Below are positions 15,982 through 25,772 of a stretch of 64,000 bases of DNA, piece after piece (position 1 is the stretch's first letter; every line of letters starts with the position of its first letter). The position numbers and the translations under genes are program-made. Source of the stretch: Rhodospirillales bacterium (GTDB taxonomy: Bacteria; Pseudomonadota; Alphaproteobacteria; Micavibrionales; Micavibrionaceae). The stretch spans positions 1-64,000 of the forward strand of contig CP060239.1 in assembly GCA_023898785.1 (NCBI GenBank), in the 5' to 3' direction. Under the pieces are notes generated by a model, which was given only the letters and a program-made list of their open reading frames with translations, ran no database searches and was not told the origin of the DNA.

Positions 15982-16944
15982 TTACGCTTGCGCCGCCCGC
16001 CGCAAGCGATCATTAATCGCAATACCGATCCCGACTTCCGGCACGGCCATCACAGCAATCCCCTTCGCTCCGCTCTCGTCAAGCACTTTCAGCATCGCAA
16101 ACAAATTCGCCGCCGCTTCATACAAATCCTTATTTTCACTCAAATTACAAACCAGTTCCGCCGGAAAATCACTCCCAATCATAAATTTTGTTCTGCCAAA
16201 AGCGAGCAGCGCCTCGTCCTCTTTCAAATCAATCGCATTTAACCGCACCGGCAAATTCGGCGCATAATGCTTCAGTAATTGCCCCGGCGACTTTGGCGCC
16301 ACAGAATCGCCTGCATCATACCGAACTTCAACACCAAGAACTTTGGATATATCCTCCGCACTGATCCCGCCCGGACGCAAAACTAGCGGCGCTTCACCGC
16401 TCAAATCCAGCACCGTGGATTCCAGCCCCACCGCGCACGCCCCGGCCGCCAAAATAATATCCACCTTATCCCCCAGCGAATCATACACATGCGCCGCCGT
16501 TGTCGGACTAAGCGTTCCCGACGCATTCGCACTCGGCGCCGCCAAGGGTACACATGCCGCCTTTATCAACGCCCGTGCCACCTTATGCGCAGGCACGCGC
16601 ACCGCCAGCGTTTCCAGCCCCGTACTCGCCAGTTCGGAAATCTGCGTATTCTCTTTCTTTGGTAAAATCAACGTCAGCGGCCCCGGCCAGAAAGCTTGCG
16701 ACATCGCGCGCGCCCAGTCATTAACCACAACAAATTCCCCCGCCTGCTCCAGATCCGTGACATGAATGATCAAGGGATTAAAGCTCGGCCGTCCTTTGGC
16801 CGCAAAAATCTTCGCCACAGCCTGCCCATTGGTCGCATCCGCCGCCAGACCGTAAACAGTCTCAGTCGGCATACCGACCAGCCCGCCGGATTTCAAAATC
16901 TCGGCAGCCTCGGCAATACTTTCAGGATTTGCGCTCTTGATCAT
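15982..16944 (-). CDS. threonylcarbamoyl-AMP synthase (Sua5 type)
   Basis: This 320-residue enzyme makes threonylcarbamoyl-AMP for the t6A modification at position 37 of ANN-reading tRNAs. The YrdC domain (about 1-195) shows MPTETVYGLAADA, KIFAAKGRPSFNPLI and APSANASG. A linker and C-terminal Sua5 domain follow (KSPGQLLKHYAPN...), which separates it from the shorter TsaC. The start ATG 16944 overlaps the anmK stop as ATGA, indicating translational coupling. A longer frame to 17049 is antisense-free but lies inside anmK and is rejected. Confidence 0.94.
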   Translation of the reverse strand: MIKSANPESIAEAAEILKSGGLVGMPTETVYGLAADATNGQAVAKIFAAKGRPSFNPLIIHVTDLEQAGEFVVVNDWARAMSQAFWPGPLTLILPKKENTQISELASTGLETLAVRVPAHKVARALIKAACVPLAAPSANASGTLSPTTAAHVYDSLGDKVDIILAAGACAVGLESTVLDLSGEAPLVLRPGGISAEDISKVLGVEVRYDAGDSVAPKSPGQLLKHYAPNLPVRLNAIDLKEDEALLAFGRTKFMIGSDFPAELVCNLSENKDLYEAAANLFAMLKVLDESGAKGIAVMAVPEVGIGIAINDRLRRAAQA

Positions 16945-18026
16945 GCTTTGTGCAATACACCACCGGATACGGGCCGTGCAATCCCCGTCGTTTCGGGCAA
17001 ACTCAGCGGTAAACCCAACAAAGAGCGTACCGCCAGATAACCAAAACACTCCGCCTCAATTGCATCACCGTCATAACCAACATCATCTATAGATTTCATT
17101 TTACTTTTAGGCCTCCAAAAACCACCTAAACGCTTGGATAAAACCTCCATCAAATATTTATTTTTTCGTCCGCCACCAGCGACATAAATAACCTTGGGAA
17201 CATTTGGCAACCCCTTCACTGATTTTTCAATAGCCCCCACGCTCATAGCAAACAACGTCGCCATCCCCATTTCATCTGACAAGTCACGAACAATATCAAC
17301 ACTCCAACTATTACGGTCCAACGATTTGGGACCCGGCAAACTAAAATAGTCATCGGCAAGAAAACCCTCAAGAATACCCACATGTGGCAAGCTTTTTGAG
17401 GCAAGCATACCATCCTTATCAAAGGCAACGCCTCGCCTGTGCTTAATAAAATCATCCATCAACGCATTCCCCGGCCCGCAGTCAAACGCACATAAATCGC
17501 CATCTTCCGCAATATACGTCACATTCGCCACACCACCCAGATTCAAAACTGCCACCGGCTTATCCTGACCTACCATAATCGCCGCATGATACAGCGGCGT
17601 CAATGGCGCACCCTGCCCCCCGGCTTTCATATCCGCTGAACGAAAATCATTCACCACATCCATACCCGTCTCCACCGCCAGCCATGCTCCGTCACCGAGC
17701 TGCCATGTAAAACTATCCTTCGGAGCATGGGTAATGGTCTGGCCGTGAAAGCCAATCACATCCGCCTCAAAACCGCTTGCCTTCACCGCCGCAATGTGCA
17801 AATCCGTCACCAGAGCTTCCGCTTCACGCGTCTGCGCATCGGGCACGCGTTTACCAAAACACGCCCGCACATTATCCCGCACGCTCAAATCATAAGGATG
17901 CGCATAAAACCCCAGCGGTTTAACGAAAGCGTGCCCGTCGGTTTCCACTAGCGCGACATCAATCTCCCCGTCTAGCGCCGTTCCGGACATCAGGCCAATT
18001 GCCCTATAGACTTTATGCTCACTCAT
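16941..18026 (-). CDS. anmK: anhydro-N-acetylmuramic acid kinase
   Basis: This 361-residue cytoplasmic kinase opens and phosphorylates 1,6-anhydro-MurNAc released in peptidoglycan recycling, giving MurNAc-6-phosphate. Family signatures are IGLMSGTALDG, GFHGQTITHAP, VLNLGGVANVTY, DCGPGNALMDDF and VAGGGRKNKYLM. It is divergent from tyrS with only 18 bp between start codons, so the promoters overlap the coding ends. It is coupled to sua5 by an ATGA overlap, an arrangement without an obvious functional link. Confidence 0.95.
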   Translation of the reverse strand: MSEHKVYRAIGLMSGTALDGEIDVALVETDGHAFVKPLGFYAHPYDLSVRDNVRACFGKRVPDAQTREAEALVTDLHIAAVKASGFEADVIGFHGQTITHAPKDSFTWQLGDGAWLAVETGMDVVNDFRSADMKAGGQGAPLTPLYHAAIMVGQDKPVAVLNLGGVANVTYIAEDGDLCAFDCGPGNALMDDFIKHRRGVAFDKDGMLASKSLPHVGILEGFLADDYFSLPGPKSLDRNSWSVDIVRDLSDEMGMATLFAMSVGAIEKSVKGLPNVPKVIYVAGGGRKNKYLMEVLSKRLGGFWRPKSKMKSIDDVGYDGDAIEAECFGYLAVRSLLGLPLSLPETTGIARPVSGGVLHKA

Positions 18027-18044
18027 GCTTATACAATTTGGGTT

Positions 18045-19340
18045 ATGACGAAATACAAATCAGAATTTTTAAACATCTTAACCGAGCGCGACTTCATTCA
18101 CCAGTGCTCTGATTTCAACGGCCTTGATGCCAAGCTGAGTAAAGGCGTGCAAAGCGCATATATCGGCTTTGACGCCACCGCTGACTCCTTGCATGTCGGT
18201 TCCCTCGTCCAAATCATGATGCTTTACTGGTTCCAGCAATGCGGCCACAAGCCGATCACCCTGATGGGCGGCGGCACCACCAGGGTCGGCGACCCTTCGG
18301 GCAAGGATGAAAGCCGCCGGATGCTCACTGAAACCGATATCGAAAAAAACATCGGCGGCATCGGGCTGATCTTCGGAAACTACCTCCGATACGGCAGCGG
18401 CCGAACCGACGCGCTGATGGTGAATAACGCCGACTGGCTTGACCAGCTCAACTATATCGACTTCCTGCGCGATTACGGCCCGCACTTTACAATCAACCGT
18501 ATGATGGGCTTCGAGTCCGTCAAACTCCGCCTTGAGCGAGAACAACCGCTGACCTTCCTCGAGTTTAACTACATGATCTTGCAGGCTTACGACTTTGTCG
18601 AATTACGCCAGCGCTTCGGCACCATTTTGCAAATGGGCGGAAGCGACCAGTGGGGAAACATTATCAATGGCGTTGAATTATGGCGACGAACCTCGCCAAG
18701 AGAAAAAAGCAAAGGTTTCAGCGTTGGCAATTACTCTGGACCAGCTACAGATCCAGTTTTCGCCCTCACCACTCCGCTGCTTACCACCGCCAGCGGCGCA
18801 AAAATGGGCAAAACCGCCGATGGCGCGGTCTGGCTCAACGCCGACAAGCTCCCCGCATACGACTTCTGGCAATACTGGCGCAATACCGAAGACGCCGATG
18901 TCGGGCGTTTCCTCAAGCTCTTCACCACCTTGCCGATGGACGAAATCGCCCGCCTCGAAGCCGTGCAGGGCGCAGAAATCAACGAGGTCAAAAAAGTACT
19001 GGCCTTCGAAGTCACCAAACTCTGCCACGGCGAAACCGCCGCACGCGAAGCCGCCGACACGGCTGCCAAAGTCTTCGAACAAGGCTCGATCGGCGCGGAT
19101 TTACCCTGCGTTCAACTCGACCTCTCCGCAGGCGTAACCTTCATCGATGCCGCCTGCGCCGCCGGACTCACCACATCGAAAGGCGAAGCCCGGCGCATCA
19201 TCAGTCAAGGCGGCGCGAAAGTAAACGGACAGCCCGTCACCGATCCCGCCTTTACCCTCACCGCCGATATGATCAGCGAAGGCGATGCCATCAAAATCTC
19301 AACTTCGAAGAAAAAACACGCACTGGTAAAAGCGAGCTAA
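18045..19340 (+). CDS. tyrS: tyrosyl-tRNA synthetase
   Basis: This 431-residue class I aminoacyl-tRNA synthetase charges tRNA-Tyr. The HIGH-like motif is in SLHVGSLVQ, and KMGKT stands for KMSKS. An S4-like RNA-binding domain closes the protein (GLTTSKGEARRIISQGGAKVNG). A short insert between NIINGVEL and FALTTPLLT (about 25 residues, SPREKSKGFSVGN...) looks longer than in most relatives. Start ATG 18045 is preferred; the frame to 18015 runs into the anmK start. It ends 5 bp before the convergent AsmA-like gene. Confidence 0.95.
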   Translation: MTKYKSEFLNILTERDFIHQCSDFNGLDAKLSKGVQSAYIGFDATADSLHVGSLVQIMMLYWFQQCGHKPITLMGGGTTRVGDPSGKDESRRMLTETDIEKNIGGIGLIFGNYLRYGSGRTDALMVNNADWLDQLNYIDFLRDYGPHFTINRMMGFESVKLRLEREQPLTFLEFNYMILQAYDFVELRQRFGTILQMGGSDQWGNIINGVELWRRTSPREKSKGFSVGNYSGPATDPVFALTTPLLTTASGAKMGKTADGAVWLNADKLPAYDFWQYWRNTEDADVGRFLKLFTTLPMDEIARLEAVQGAEINEVKKVLAFEVTKLCHGETAAREAADTAAKVFEQGSIGADLPCVQLDLSAGVTFIDAACAAGLTTSKGEARRIISQGGAKVNGQPVTDPAFTLTADMISEGDAIKISTSKKKHALVKAS

Positions 19341-19345
19341 AAAAT

Positions 19346-22300
19346 TTATTTCTGCTCGAACAGCACGCGCCGTAAAATTCCTGGCGTCAGAACTGACAGC
19401 GGGTTTACCGAAACTTTTGGATCCTCGCTTGATCCCTTCATCGTATAGGTCGCCGCGATCAGAGCGCCGGTTCCGCCGGTTAGAATGTCCCCGACCAGCG
19501 GAATATCGCCGATCACCTTGTTAATCCCGGACAGCGGAATAATTGTACCGGTCACATCCATCGTATGGGCGGCATTATCAAACGTCCCGTCGAAGGTCAG
19601 CCCCAATGAATTTCCCGAGGTCCGGCCATCTTTAAACACCAGCAACGACCCGTTCGGTCTATACCGCCAGTCAAAATTCGCCTCCATCTTGGTAAAGCTG
19701 AGGCCTTCCTGCCCGTTCAGGCTGGCCATTAACCCTGGCAAAGACATCGCCCCGAGAAGCTGCGCCAATGCTGGAGCATCGATAACCTTGAAATCGCTCA
19801 TCTCCGCCACACCGATTAAATTCCGGTCAAACACTCCGCGGATCGGCTCGCCGTAAATCACCAGCTTGCCGCCGCGCACACCTTTATACAAATCAAATGC
19901 TTTAAGTATCGCACCCGCATCATCGGCTTCCAATCGAAAGACCCTCTTGCCAGAGCCATCGGGCTTATAACGCAAATAAATATCGCCGCCGCCCGCAATA
20001 CCATCCATTTCCATCTGGTTAATTGTGCCCTGTTCGTCAATATCGATATACAGCTTGGCATATTGCACTGTTTCTTCATCCGCCGTGCGCATCCGGTCAG
20101 CCGCCACCGAAATCAACATCGGCGGCGCTTCATAAGGTTTACCCTCTTCTTTTTCATCGTCCATAAACGGCCTTGCATCAAGGAAGGGCCCATCCAGCAC
20201 AATTTTCGTCTTTCCGGAAGGCTCAACCTCAAATTCCAACTGCGCCACCGTTTCATTCAACGTAAAACGTGAAACCTTGCCTCCAGCCAATTCTGTCTCT
20301 TCGCCCTTCTGACGAAACCGTAAATGAGAAGACTCCAGTTTCAAAGCCGGCGCGCTCCCTTTCAGATCAAGAATTTCCTTTAAGTCCCCATTCTTCAAAA
20401 CCGCTTTAAGCGTTGCGCTTCCCTTCACCTGAGGCTTCTTCTCATAATCAAACGGATCGACAAAGACCCGCGCCGGAGTCAAATCCGCCGCCACAAGCGC
20501 CTCGGCGCCCCCCCCAGCATATTCTGTATAGGTCACATCAACCGAAGCCGATCCTTCTAAAAAGCTGCTCAGATCCATGCCGAACTGATCACGCAGTTCC
20601 GGCGTCGCCATCACTGCAGCCTTAACCTGCATGGCATAGGGCTTGCCTGCCGCACTTAAATACTCATGATAATCAAGCGTAATCGGCTGATCGCCAAGCC
20701 GTCCCTTGCCCCTCACCCGCAAAGCATTGTTTTTCACGCTTACATCAAACGGCCCTTCACTTAAGGGAAGTCCGCGCACCACATTGGGCAAGAATGCATT
20801 GCTGAGCGTTCCTCGAACATTCACATCGACATCGGCAATCTTAATGTCCTTTTTCGTCGGCAAGGAAATATTAACCCGCATATCAGCCTGACCACGAACA
20901 TTCGCAACATCAATCTCACTATTCACCCCAATCGGCTCATCACGAATGTAGGTAAAAACTGATTTAGCAGGACCTTGAAGCTTAAGGTTAATATCGGCTT
21001 GCCCTTTTCCAGCCTCAATAATATTGACTAACTCAACATCCGCTTCACTAACAGCCAAATCCATCACTCTGGCAGATTCAATATCAATACGTATCGTTTC
21101 GCTATCGAGATCGAATCTGGCTCTGCCTTTAGCGTTAGTAACCGGCTTAAGTGGCGCACGATAATCAATACTCATACCTTCAAACTCAAATCCCGCCACA
21201 AGCTTCTTCAGATCAACACTCGTTCTACCCTCACCCGGTAGAACCTCAAGATCGCCCTGCGCATAAATATTTGAAAAAATGCCTGCCCCGAGCTTATCAA
21301 CAATCCATTCCTTGCTGTTATCCTCGGCCAGCGCCACAGGCCACAAAGGTGCAATCGCACTCTGCGCTAAACGTTCAATTTCAAGACGCACCGGACCGTT
21401 AACAGTGCCCGCCTCACTCAACGTCAAATCGGCATTCCCCTCAAGCTTTACCCCGCTGATCGTAACCTGCACCTTCTTGAGATCAACCTGACCGTTCTGC
21501 GCCGTGTAATGCGCCAAAACGCCTAAATCTTTGTAGACCACAGGCTGTGCCGAAAGCTCTGCAATATTCAACGCCCCGGCCTCAGAAAGCACCGTTAAAT
21601 CAGCGCGCTGCAACTTCATACCTTTATCAATACGCGCCTTAAACTGTGCATTGAGCGGCACATCCTGCATTTTCAAAATCTCAAGCTCAGGAATTTTCTG
21701 CCCCAACAGTGACAAATCAAAATTTTCTAAAATTGCATCCAGATCTACCGCCTCAGAGGCAAGTCCTAACTCTGCCGTAAATTTAAGCCGAGGCGCGGCG
21801 CCCGCCTCTGCAGGCAAATCCACAATCCCCTTCGACCGCAAAGCCCCCTCGACCCGTTCAATCACAATATCAGCGCGCGGCAAAACCCACGAAAGCGCGA
21901 GCACCCGGTCATCAACCAACAAGCTGGCCTCTTCAATCTCAAAACTTCTCAGTTCCGAAAGCAAACTATCCGCCACTGGCCCGTTCTGATCGCCGGCAAG
22001 AACGCCTAGAATTTGTTCAATATAATCAACTTGCGCGCCATCTTCTTCCTTTGGTTGCGCCGGACCATAAATTTTTGTATCTGCCACGCCAATATCAAAG
22101 CTATTATCCGCATTTCGAATAAGACTCAAACTTGGACGCTTAAGAACCAACCCTTCGGGCCGTATCTGCCCCATCAGCAAATGCGCTTTATTCAGCCCCA
22201 GCGCTGCTTCGCCAATCGAAGCCACAACACGCCCCTCCGGCCCATACACGCTCGCCCCCTTTAGGCCCAGCAGCAACGGCTCGCGCAAATCCGGCCAAAA

Positions 22301-22510
22301 CAGCACAATGTTATCCATGCTGACATACATACCGCTTTGCTCATCACGCAAAGCTTCTTGAATATATGGCCGCGCAAACTCCATATCCAGCGGCGCCGAC
22401 AAAAGCCGCCATCCTAAAACGCATACAGCCACCACCGTTAAAACAACGCCAACCGCCAAAATTTCAACGAATATAAGACCACTACGTCTGCAGAAAAGCT
22501 TGAAATCCAT
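19346..22510 (-). CDS. AsmA/YhdP-like envelope protein
   Basis: This 1054-residue protein has one N-terminal transmembrane helix (about 11-33) and a long periplasmic beta-rich body of repeating short strands, as in AsmA-family bridge proteins (YhdP, TamB) thought to move phospholipids between membranes. The central DUF3971-like part and the C-terminal AsmA-like region (MDVTGTIIPLSGINKVIGDI, PLVGDILTGG) are recognisable. That C-terminal IPLSGIN...IPLVGDIL...G pattern is typical of alphaproteobacterial members. It is convergent with tyrS and divergent from bcp. Confidence 0.82.
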   Translation of the reverse strand: MDFKLFCRRSGLIFVEILAVGVVLTVVAVCVLGWRLLSAPLDMEFARPYIQEALRDEQSGMYVSMDNIVLFWPDLREPLLLGLKGASVYGPEGRVVASIGEAALGLNKAHLLMGQIRPEGLVLKRPSLSLIRNADNSFDIGVADTKIYGPAQPKEEDGAQVDYIEQILGVLAGDQNGPVADSLLSELRSFEIEEASLLVDDRVLALSWVLPRADIVIERVEGALRSKGIVDLPAEAGAAPRLKFTAELGLASEAVDLDAILENFDLSLLGQKIPELEILKMQDVPLNAQFKARIDKGMKLQRADLTVLSEAGALNIAELSAQPVVYKDLGVLAHYTAQNGQVDLKKVQVTISGVKLEGNADLTLSEAGTVNGPVRLEIERLAQSAIAPLWPVALAEDNSKEWIVDKLGAGIFSNIYAQGDLEVLPGEGRTSVDLKKLVAGFEFEGMSIDYRAPLKPVTNAKGRARFDLDSETIRIDIESARVMDLAVSEADVELVNIIEAGKGQADINLKLQGPAKSVFTYIRDEPIGVNSEIDVANVRGQADMRVNISLPTKKDIKIADVDVNVRGTLSNAFLPNVVRGLPLSEGPFDVSVKNNALRVRGKGRLGDQPITLDYHEYLSAAGKPYAMQVKAAVMATPELRDQFGMDLSSFLEGSASVDVTYTEYAGGGAEALVAADLTPARVFVDPFDYEKKPQVKGSATLKAVLKNGDLKEILDLKGSAPALKLESSHLRFRQKGEETELAGGKVSRFTLNETVAQLEFEVEPSGKTKIVLDGPFLDARPFMDDEKEEGKPYEAPPMLISVAADRMRTADEETVQYAKLYIDIDEQGTINQMEMDGIAGGGDIYLRYKPDGSGKRVFRLEADDAGAILKAFDLYKGVRGGKLVIYGEPIRGVFDRNLIGVAEMSDFKVIDAPALAQLLGAMSLPGLMASLNGQEGLSFTKMEANFDWRYRPNGSLLVFKDGRTSGNSLGLTFDGTFDNAAHTMDVTGTIIPLSGINKVIGDIPLVGDILTGGTGALIAATYTMKGSSEDPKVSVNPLSVLTPGILRRVLFEQK

Positions 22511-22599
22511 ATCCTATTTTATGCCACGCTTGACTTAAGCCGCAAAGCCCCCATGTTAAAGAAACTGAAGTAAGTATGGATTTTTGAAAGGACAACGCT

Positions 22600-23079
22600 A
22601 TGACAGAATTAAAAGTTGGAGACCCCGCCCCTAATTTCACCGCCCCCGCAGACGGCAATCGTGAACTTTCCCTATCGGATTTTAAAGGCCAAAAGATTGT
22701 CCTATATTTCTATCCCAAAGACGACACACCCGGTTGCACCAAGGAAAGTTGCGGCTTCAACGAAGCCCTGCAAGCTTTCAAAAAACTAGGCACAACCATC
22801 ATCGGCATCTCCAAAGACTCACCAGTACGCCATGATAAATTCAAAGCAAAATACAATTTGAATTTCCCGCTCGTCTCCGATGAAAACACCGACATTTGCG
22901 AACGCTATGGCGTCTGGAAAGAAAAAAATATGTACGGCAAAAAATACATGGGCATTGAACGCTCAACCTTCCTGATCAATGAGGAAGGCAAAATCGCCGC
23001 TATATGGCGCAAAGTCAAAGTCGACGGCCACGTTGAAGAAGTTGAAAGCGCCGCAGAAAACATCGCAAAAGCCGCCTAG
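22600..23079 (+). CDS. bcp: thiol peroxidase, Bcp/PrxQ type
   Basis: This 159-residue cytoplasmic peroxiredoxin reduces H2O2 and organic hydroperoxides using thioredoxin. Peroxidatic Cys46 and resolving Cys51 occur in DDTPGCTKESCGFN, the atypical two-Cys spacing of this group. The active-site Arg lies in MGIERSTFLI. GAAAGGAC precedes the ATG. An intrinsic terminator follows directly (23083-23109). Confidence 0.95.
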   Translation: MTELKVGDPAPNFTAPADGNRELSLSDFKGQKIVLYFYPKDDTPGCTKESCGFNEALQAFKKLGTTIIGISKDSPVRHDKFKAKYNLNFPLVSDENTDICERYGVWKEKNMYGKKYMGIERSTFLINEEGKIAAIWRKVKVDGHVEEVESAAENIAKAA

Positions 23080-23082
23080 ACA

Positions 23083-23112
23083 AAAAGCCCTCGACGATTG
23101 AGGGCTTTTCTA
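23083..23112 (+). terminator. bidirectional intrinsic terminator
   Basis: AAAAGCCCTC (23083-23092) and GAGGGCTTTT (23100-23109) form a 10-bp stem with a 7-nt loop. A tail of T on one side and A on the other lets it serve both bcp and the convergent hydrolase gene. Confidence 0.9.
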
Positions 23113-23146
23113 TTTAGAAAAATTTGGTGATCACAAAGGACTATGA

Positions 23147-23830
23147 CTATCCCGCCAGAGCGGTGACCATATCTTCCAGCCGAACCTGACGCCCGGCACC
23201 AGCCTTGTTCAAATGATCATGCATATGATCAATAATCACGTCATTATAGCCGTGGAAGAAATGATTAGCCTCATCAATCACGCGGTAATCGATATCAATA
23301 CCTTTTTGCTGATGCAAACGTTCAACAAACTCAGACACGAAGGATTCTTCGATTACGTCATCTTTGCCTCCATGCACCACCAGACCGGAAGTCGGGCACG
23401 GTGCAAGAAAACTAAAATCCTCAGTATTCGCAGGCGGAGCGACAGAAATAAAACCTTGAATTTCCGGGCGCCGCATTAAAAGCTGCATACCGATCCACGC
23501 ACCAAAAGAAAACCCGCCAACCCAAACATACGGCGCATTTGGATTAATCTCCTGCATCCAGTCCAGCGCAGAAGCGGCATCGCTAAGCTCTCCCTCGCCT
23601 TGATCAAACAGTCCTTGCGAACGCCCAACACCACGGAAATTAAACCGCAAACACGAAAATCCGCGCGCCGCAAAGCCTTGGAACATATTATAAGTGATTT
23701 TGTTATTCATCGTACCGCCATGCTCTGGACTCGGATGTAAAATTAAAGCGAGCGGGGCGTTTTTAATTTTTGAATGAGAATAGCGACCTTCAAGACGGCC
23801 CGCCGGACCATTGAAAATAACTTCTGGCAT
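23147..23830 (-). CDS. alpha/beta hydrolase (dienelactone-hydrolase-like)
   Basis: This 227-residue serine hydrolase has the nucleophile elbow GGFSFGAW (Ser108), an acid at VVHGGKDDV (Asp157 or 158) and His190 in EANHFFHG. The oxyanion segment is LILHPSPEHGGTM. Close relatives are widespread in alphaproteobacteria, often near Fe-S cluster genes as here, but the substrate is not known. It is divergent from the Rrf2 gene across a 358-bp AT-rich region. Confidence 0.8.
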   Translation of the reverse strand: MPEVIFNGPAGRLEGRYSHSKIKNAPLALILHPSPEHGGTMNNKITYNMFQGFAARGFSCLRFNFRGVGRSQGLFDQGEGELSDAASALDWMQEINPNAPYVWVGGFSFGAWIGMQLLMRRPEIQGFISVAPPANTEDFSFLAPCPTSGLVVHGGKDDVIEESFVSEFVERLHQQKGIDIDYRVIDEANHFFHGYNDVIIDHMHDHLNKAGAGRQVRLEDMVTALAG

Positions 23831-24188
23831 TTAGTATCCCTAACTGTTTTCGGGTTTGATTTTTAAAAACCGGAACGAAGGAAATAAAAGCCTCGCCCCG
23901 ATCCTGCTATATTTTAAAGCTGCCCCTATATAGGAAAAACATCCTGCACTGTCTATAAAAACATTACAACCTATTGATTCTGTTTGTGGATAATACCCGC
24001 TACAAATCGAATCATTTTCAGTCCAAGTAGCTCAAAATATGTACTATGTAAAAAAACAGCCGCCCTTTTTCACAAAATTCACAAAAACATACGACAAAAA
24101 AGAAAATTTCATAGTGCAAAAACGCCAAAGAACCTATAAAGCATTAGACATTATTAATATAAACGAAAATTTAAAACCGTAAAAACGA
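23831..24188. promoter_or_regulatory. 358-bp AT-rich divergent intergenic region
   Basis: No gene is seen. The stretch separates the hydrolase and the Rrf2-iscS-like operon and must carry both promoters. The stretch 24040-24180 is very A-rich. I could not pick a confident operator; an Rrf2 autoregulatory site is likely here (inference). Confidence 0.5.
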
Positions 24189-24653
24189 ATGCCCTCAACA
24201 CTCACATTAAATTCACGCGGAGAATACGCCCTCATAGCAATGGTTGAACTTACCCGTACAGACTCTAAAAATCCGCTTCCATTAACAAAAATTGCAGCCA
24301 ATGCCGGAATTTCACTATCCTACCTTGAACAACTCGTCTCCGGACTACGACGCCACGGCCTTGTCAAAAGCTATCGCGGCCCCGGCGGTGGGTATCTTTT
24401 AAACAAGAGTGCCGATGAAATCATGATTACCGATATTCTGCGCGCCAGCGAAGACAACGCACCGGCAAAACGCAAAAAAACGAAAACCGGCAAAACAAAT
24501 CCTTGTGAACATACCCATGCCCTATGGGAGCATATTGGTAGAATTTTATCGGCAACTCTGTGTGAAATTACATTACATGACGTACTGCACAATCAACTTG
24601 AACATCACCCACATGCTCGTAAACTATTTGAAACCATAGGGAAAATCGCTTAA
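24189..24653 (+). CDS. Rrf2-family transcription regulator (IscR-like)
   Basis: This 154-residue protein has an N-terminal winged helix (SRGEYALIAMVEL, ISLSYLEQLVSGLRRHGLVKS, RGPGGGYLL) like IscR, which controls Fe-S cluster genes. In IscR three Cys plus a His hold a 2Fe-2S cluster. Here only the last Cys region is kept (Cys106 in NPCEHTHALW), the first two are replaced by a Lys-rich segment (AKRKKTKTGK), and a second Cys occurs at 125. It may bind a cluster differently or work as an apo-regulator. It precedes the cysteine desulfurase by 9 bp. No clear ribosome-binding site is visible at ATG 24189. Confidence 0.87.
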   Translation: MPSTLTLNSRGEYALIAMVELTRTDSKNPLPLTKIAANAGISLSYLEQLVSGLRRHGLVKSYRGPGGGYLLNKSADEIMITDILRASEDNAPAKRKKTKTGKTNPCEHTHALWEHIGRILSATLCEITLHDVLHNQLEHHPHARKLFETIGKIA

Positions 24654-24662
24654 ATAGCGTCC

Positions 24663-25772
24663 ATGGATAAAAAAACCTATTTAGATTACAACGCCACCGC
24701 GCCAACGCGGCCAGAAGTCATCGCCATTATAAATGAATGCTTAAGCGCGCCGCACAACGCTTCTGCTGTACATAGCTTTGGCCGCGAAGGACGTAAAATT
24801 GTCGAGTGTGCCCGCGAGAAAATTGCCGCCCTCGTCGGTGTCCCGCCTGCTCAAATCATTTTCAATTCCGGCGCGACAGAGGGCAATAACACAGTCCTGC
24901 GCCATTTCACAAAAGAACGGGTTCTCGTATCAGCCATTGAACATCCGTCCGTTTTGGAAACTGTCCCGAAAAGTGACCGCATCCCGACTACTCCGGAAGG
25001 CGTGCTGGATCTGGAAACCTTCGAGATACTACTCAAAGCCGAAAAAACCGCATTAGTTTCGGTGATGCTGGCCAATAATGAAACCGGCATTATCCAGCCC
25101 GTCAAAGAAGCCGCAGCGCTGGCCCACAAACACGGCGCGCTATTTCACTGCGATGCTGTGCAGGCCGCCGGGCGTATCCCCATCGATATGGCCGCCCTTG
25201 GTATCGATTTTTTTACCCTCTCAGCCCATAAAATCGGCGGCCCTCAAGGTATCGGGGCCCTCGCACTCGGCATTTGCGGAATAACACCAACCCTGCTGCA
25301 TGGCGGCGGGCAAGAAAAATCCGCAAGAGCCGGCACCGAAAATGTCGCCGGAATTGCCGGATTTGGGATAGCAGCAGAGTTAGCCCAAGACGGAATTCAG
25401 GATTATCAGAACAAAACACGCGCCCTGCAAACCAAACTTGAAACGACGTTAAAAAACATAAAAATCTACGGCAAAAATGCCCCGCGCGTTGCGAACACCA
25501 CGCTGTTCTCCCAGCCCGGCGTATCCTCCGAAACATTGCTCATAGCGCTCGACCTCGAAGGCGTCGCCGTATCCAACGGCTCAGCCTGCTCATCGGGCCG
25601 CGTTCAGCCCAGCCACGTTCTCAAAGCCATGGGCGTAAGCGATGAAGAAACCACAAGCGCCATACGCATCTCGACCGGATGGAACACAACCCAAAACGAT
25701 ATTGATCGCTTTATCAAAGTCTGGCAAAACATCACCTCCCGCATCCAAAAGAAAGCTCAAGACCGTGCCTAA
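24663..25772 (+). CDS. cysteine desulfurase (IscS/NifS family)
   Basis: This 369-residue PLP enzyme takes sulfur from cysteine for Fe-S clusters and thiolated tRNA. It shows the N-terminal YLDYNATAPTRPEV, SGATEGNN, the His in IEHPSVLET, the PLP lysine Lys190 in LSAHKIGGPQG, and the catalytic persulfide Cys309 in NGSACSSG. The short CSSGR loop places it in group I. It is cotranscribed with the Rrf2 gene and overlaps the ferredoxin gene by 8 bases. The downstream mnmA may use its sulfur. Confidence 0.93.
   Translation: MDKKTYLDYNATAPTRPEVIAIINECLSAPHNASAVHSFGREGRKIVECAREKIAALVGVPPAQIIFNSGATEGNNTVLRHFTKERVLVSAIEHPSVLETVPKSDRIPTTPEGVLDLETFEILLKAEKTALVSVMLANNETGIIQPVKEAAALAHKHGALFHCDAVQAAGRIPIDMAALGIDFFTLSAHKIGGPQGIGALALGICGITPTLLHGGGQEKSARAGTENVAGIAGFGIAAELAQDGIQDYQNKTRALQTKLETTLKNIKIYGKNAPRVANTTLFSQPGVSSETLLIALDLEGVAVSNGSACSSGRVQPSHVLKAMGVSDEETTSAIRISTGWNTTQNDIDRFIKVWQNITSRIQKKAQDRA

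Noticed and set aside
18680..19375. Arg-rich plus-strand frame of 231 codons
   Set aside because: It overlaps tyrS in another frame; tyrS has full family motifs.
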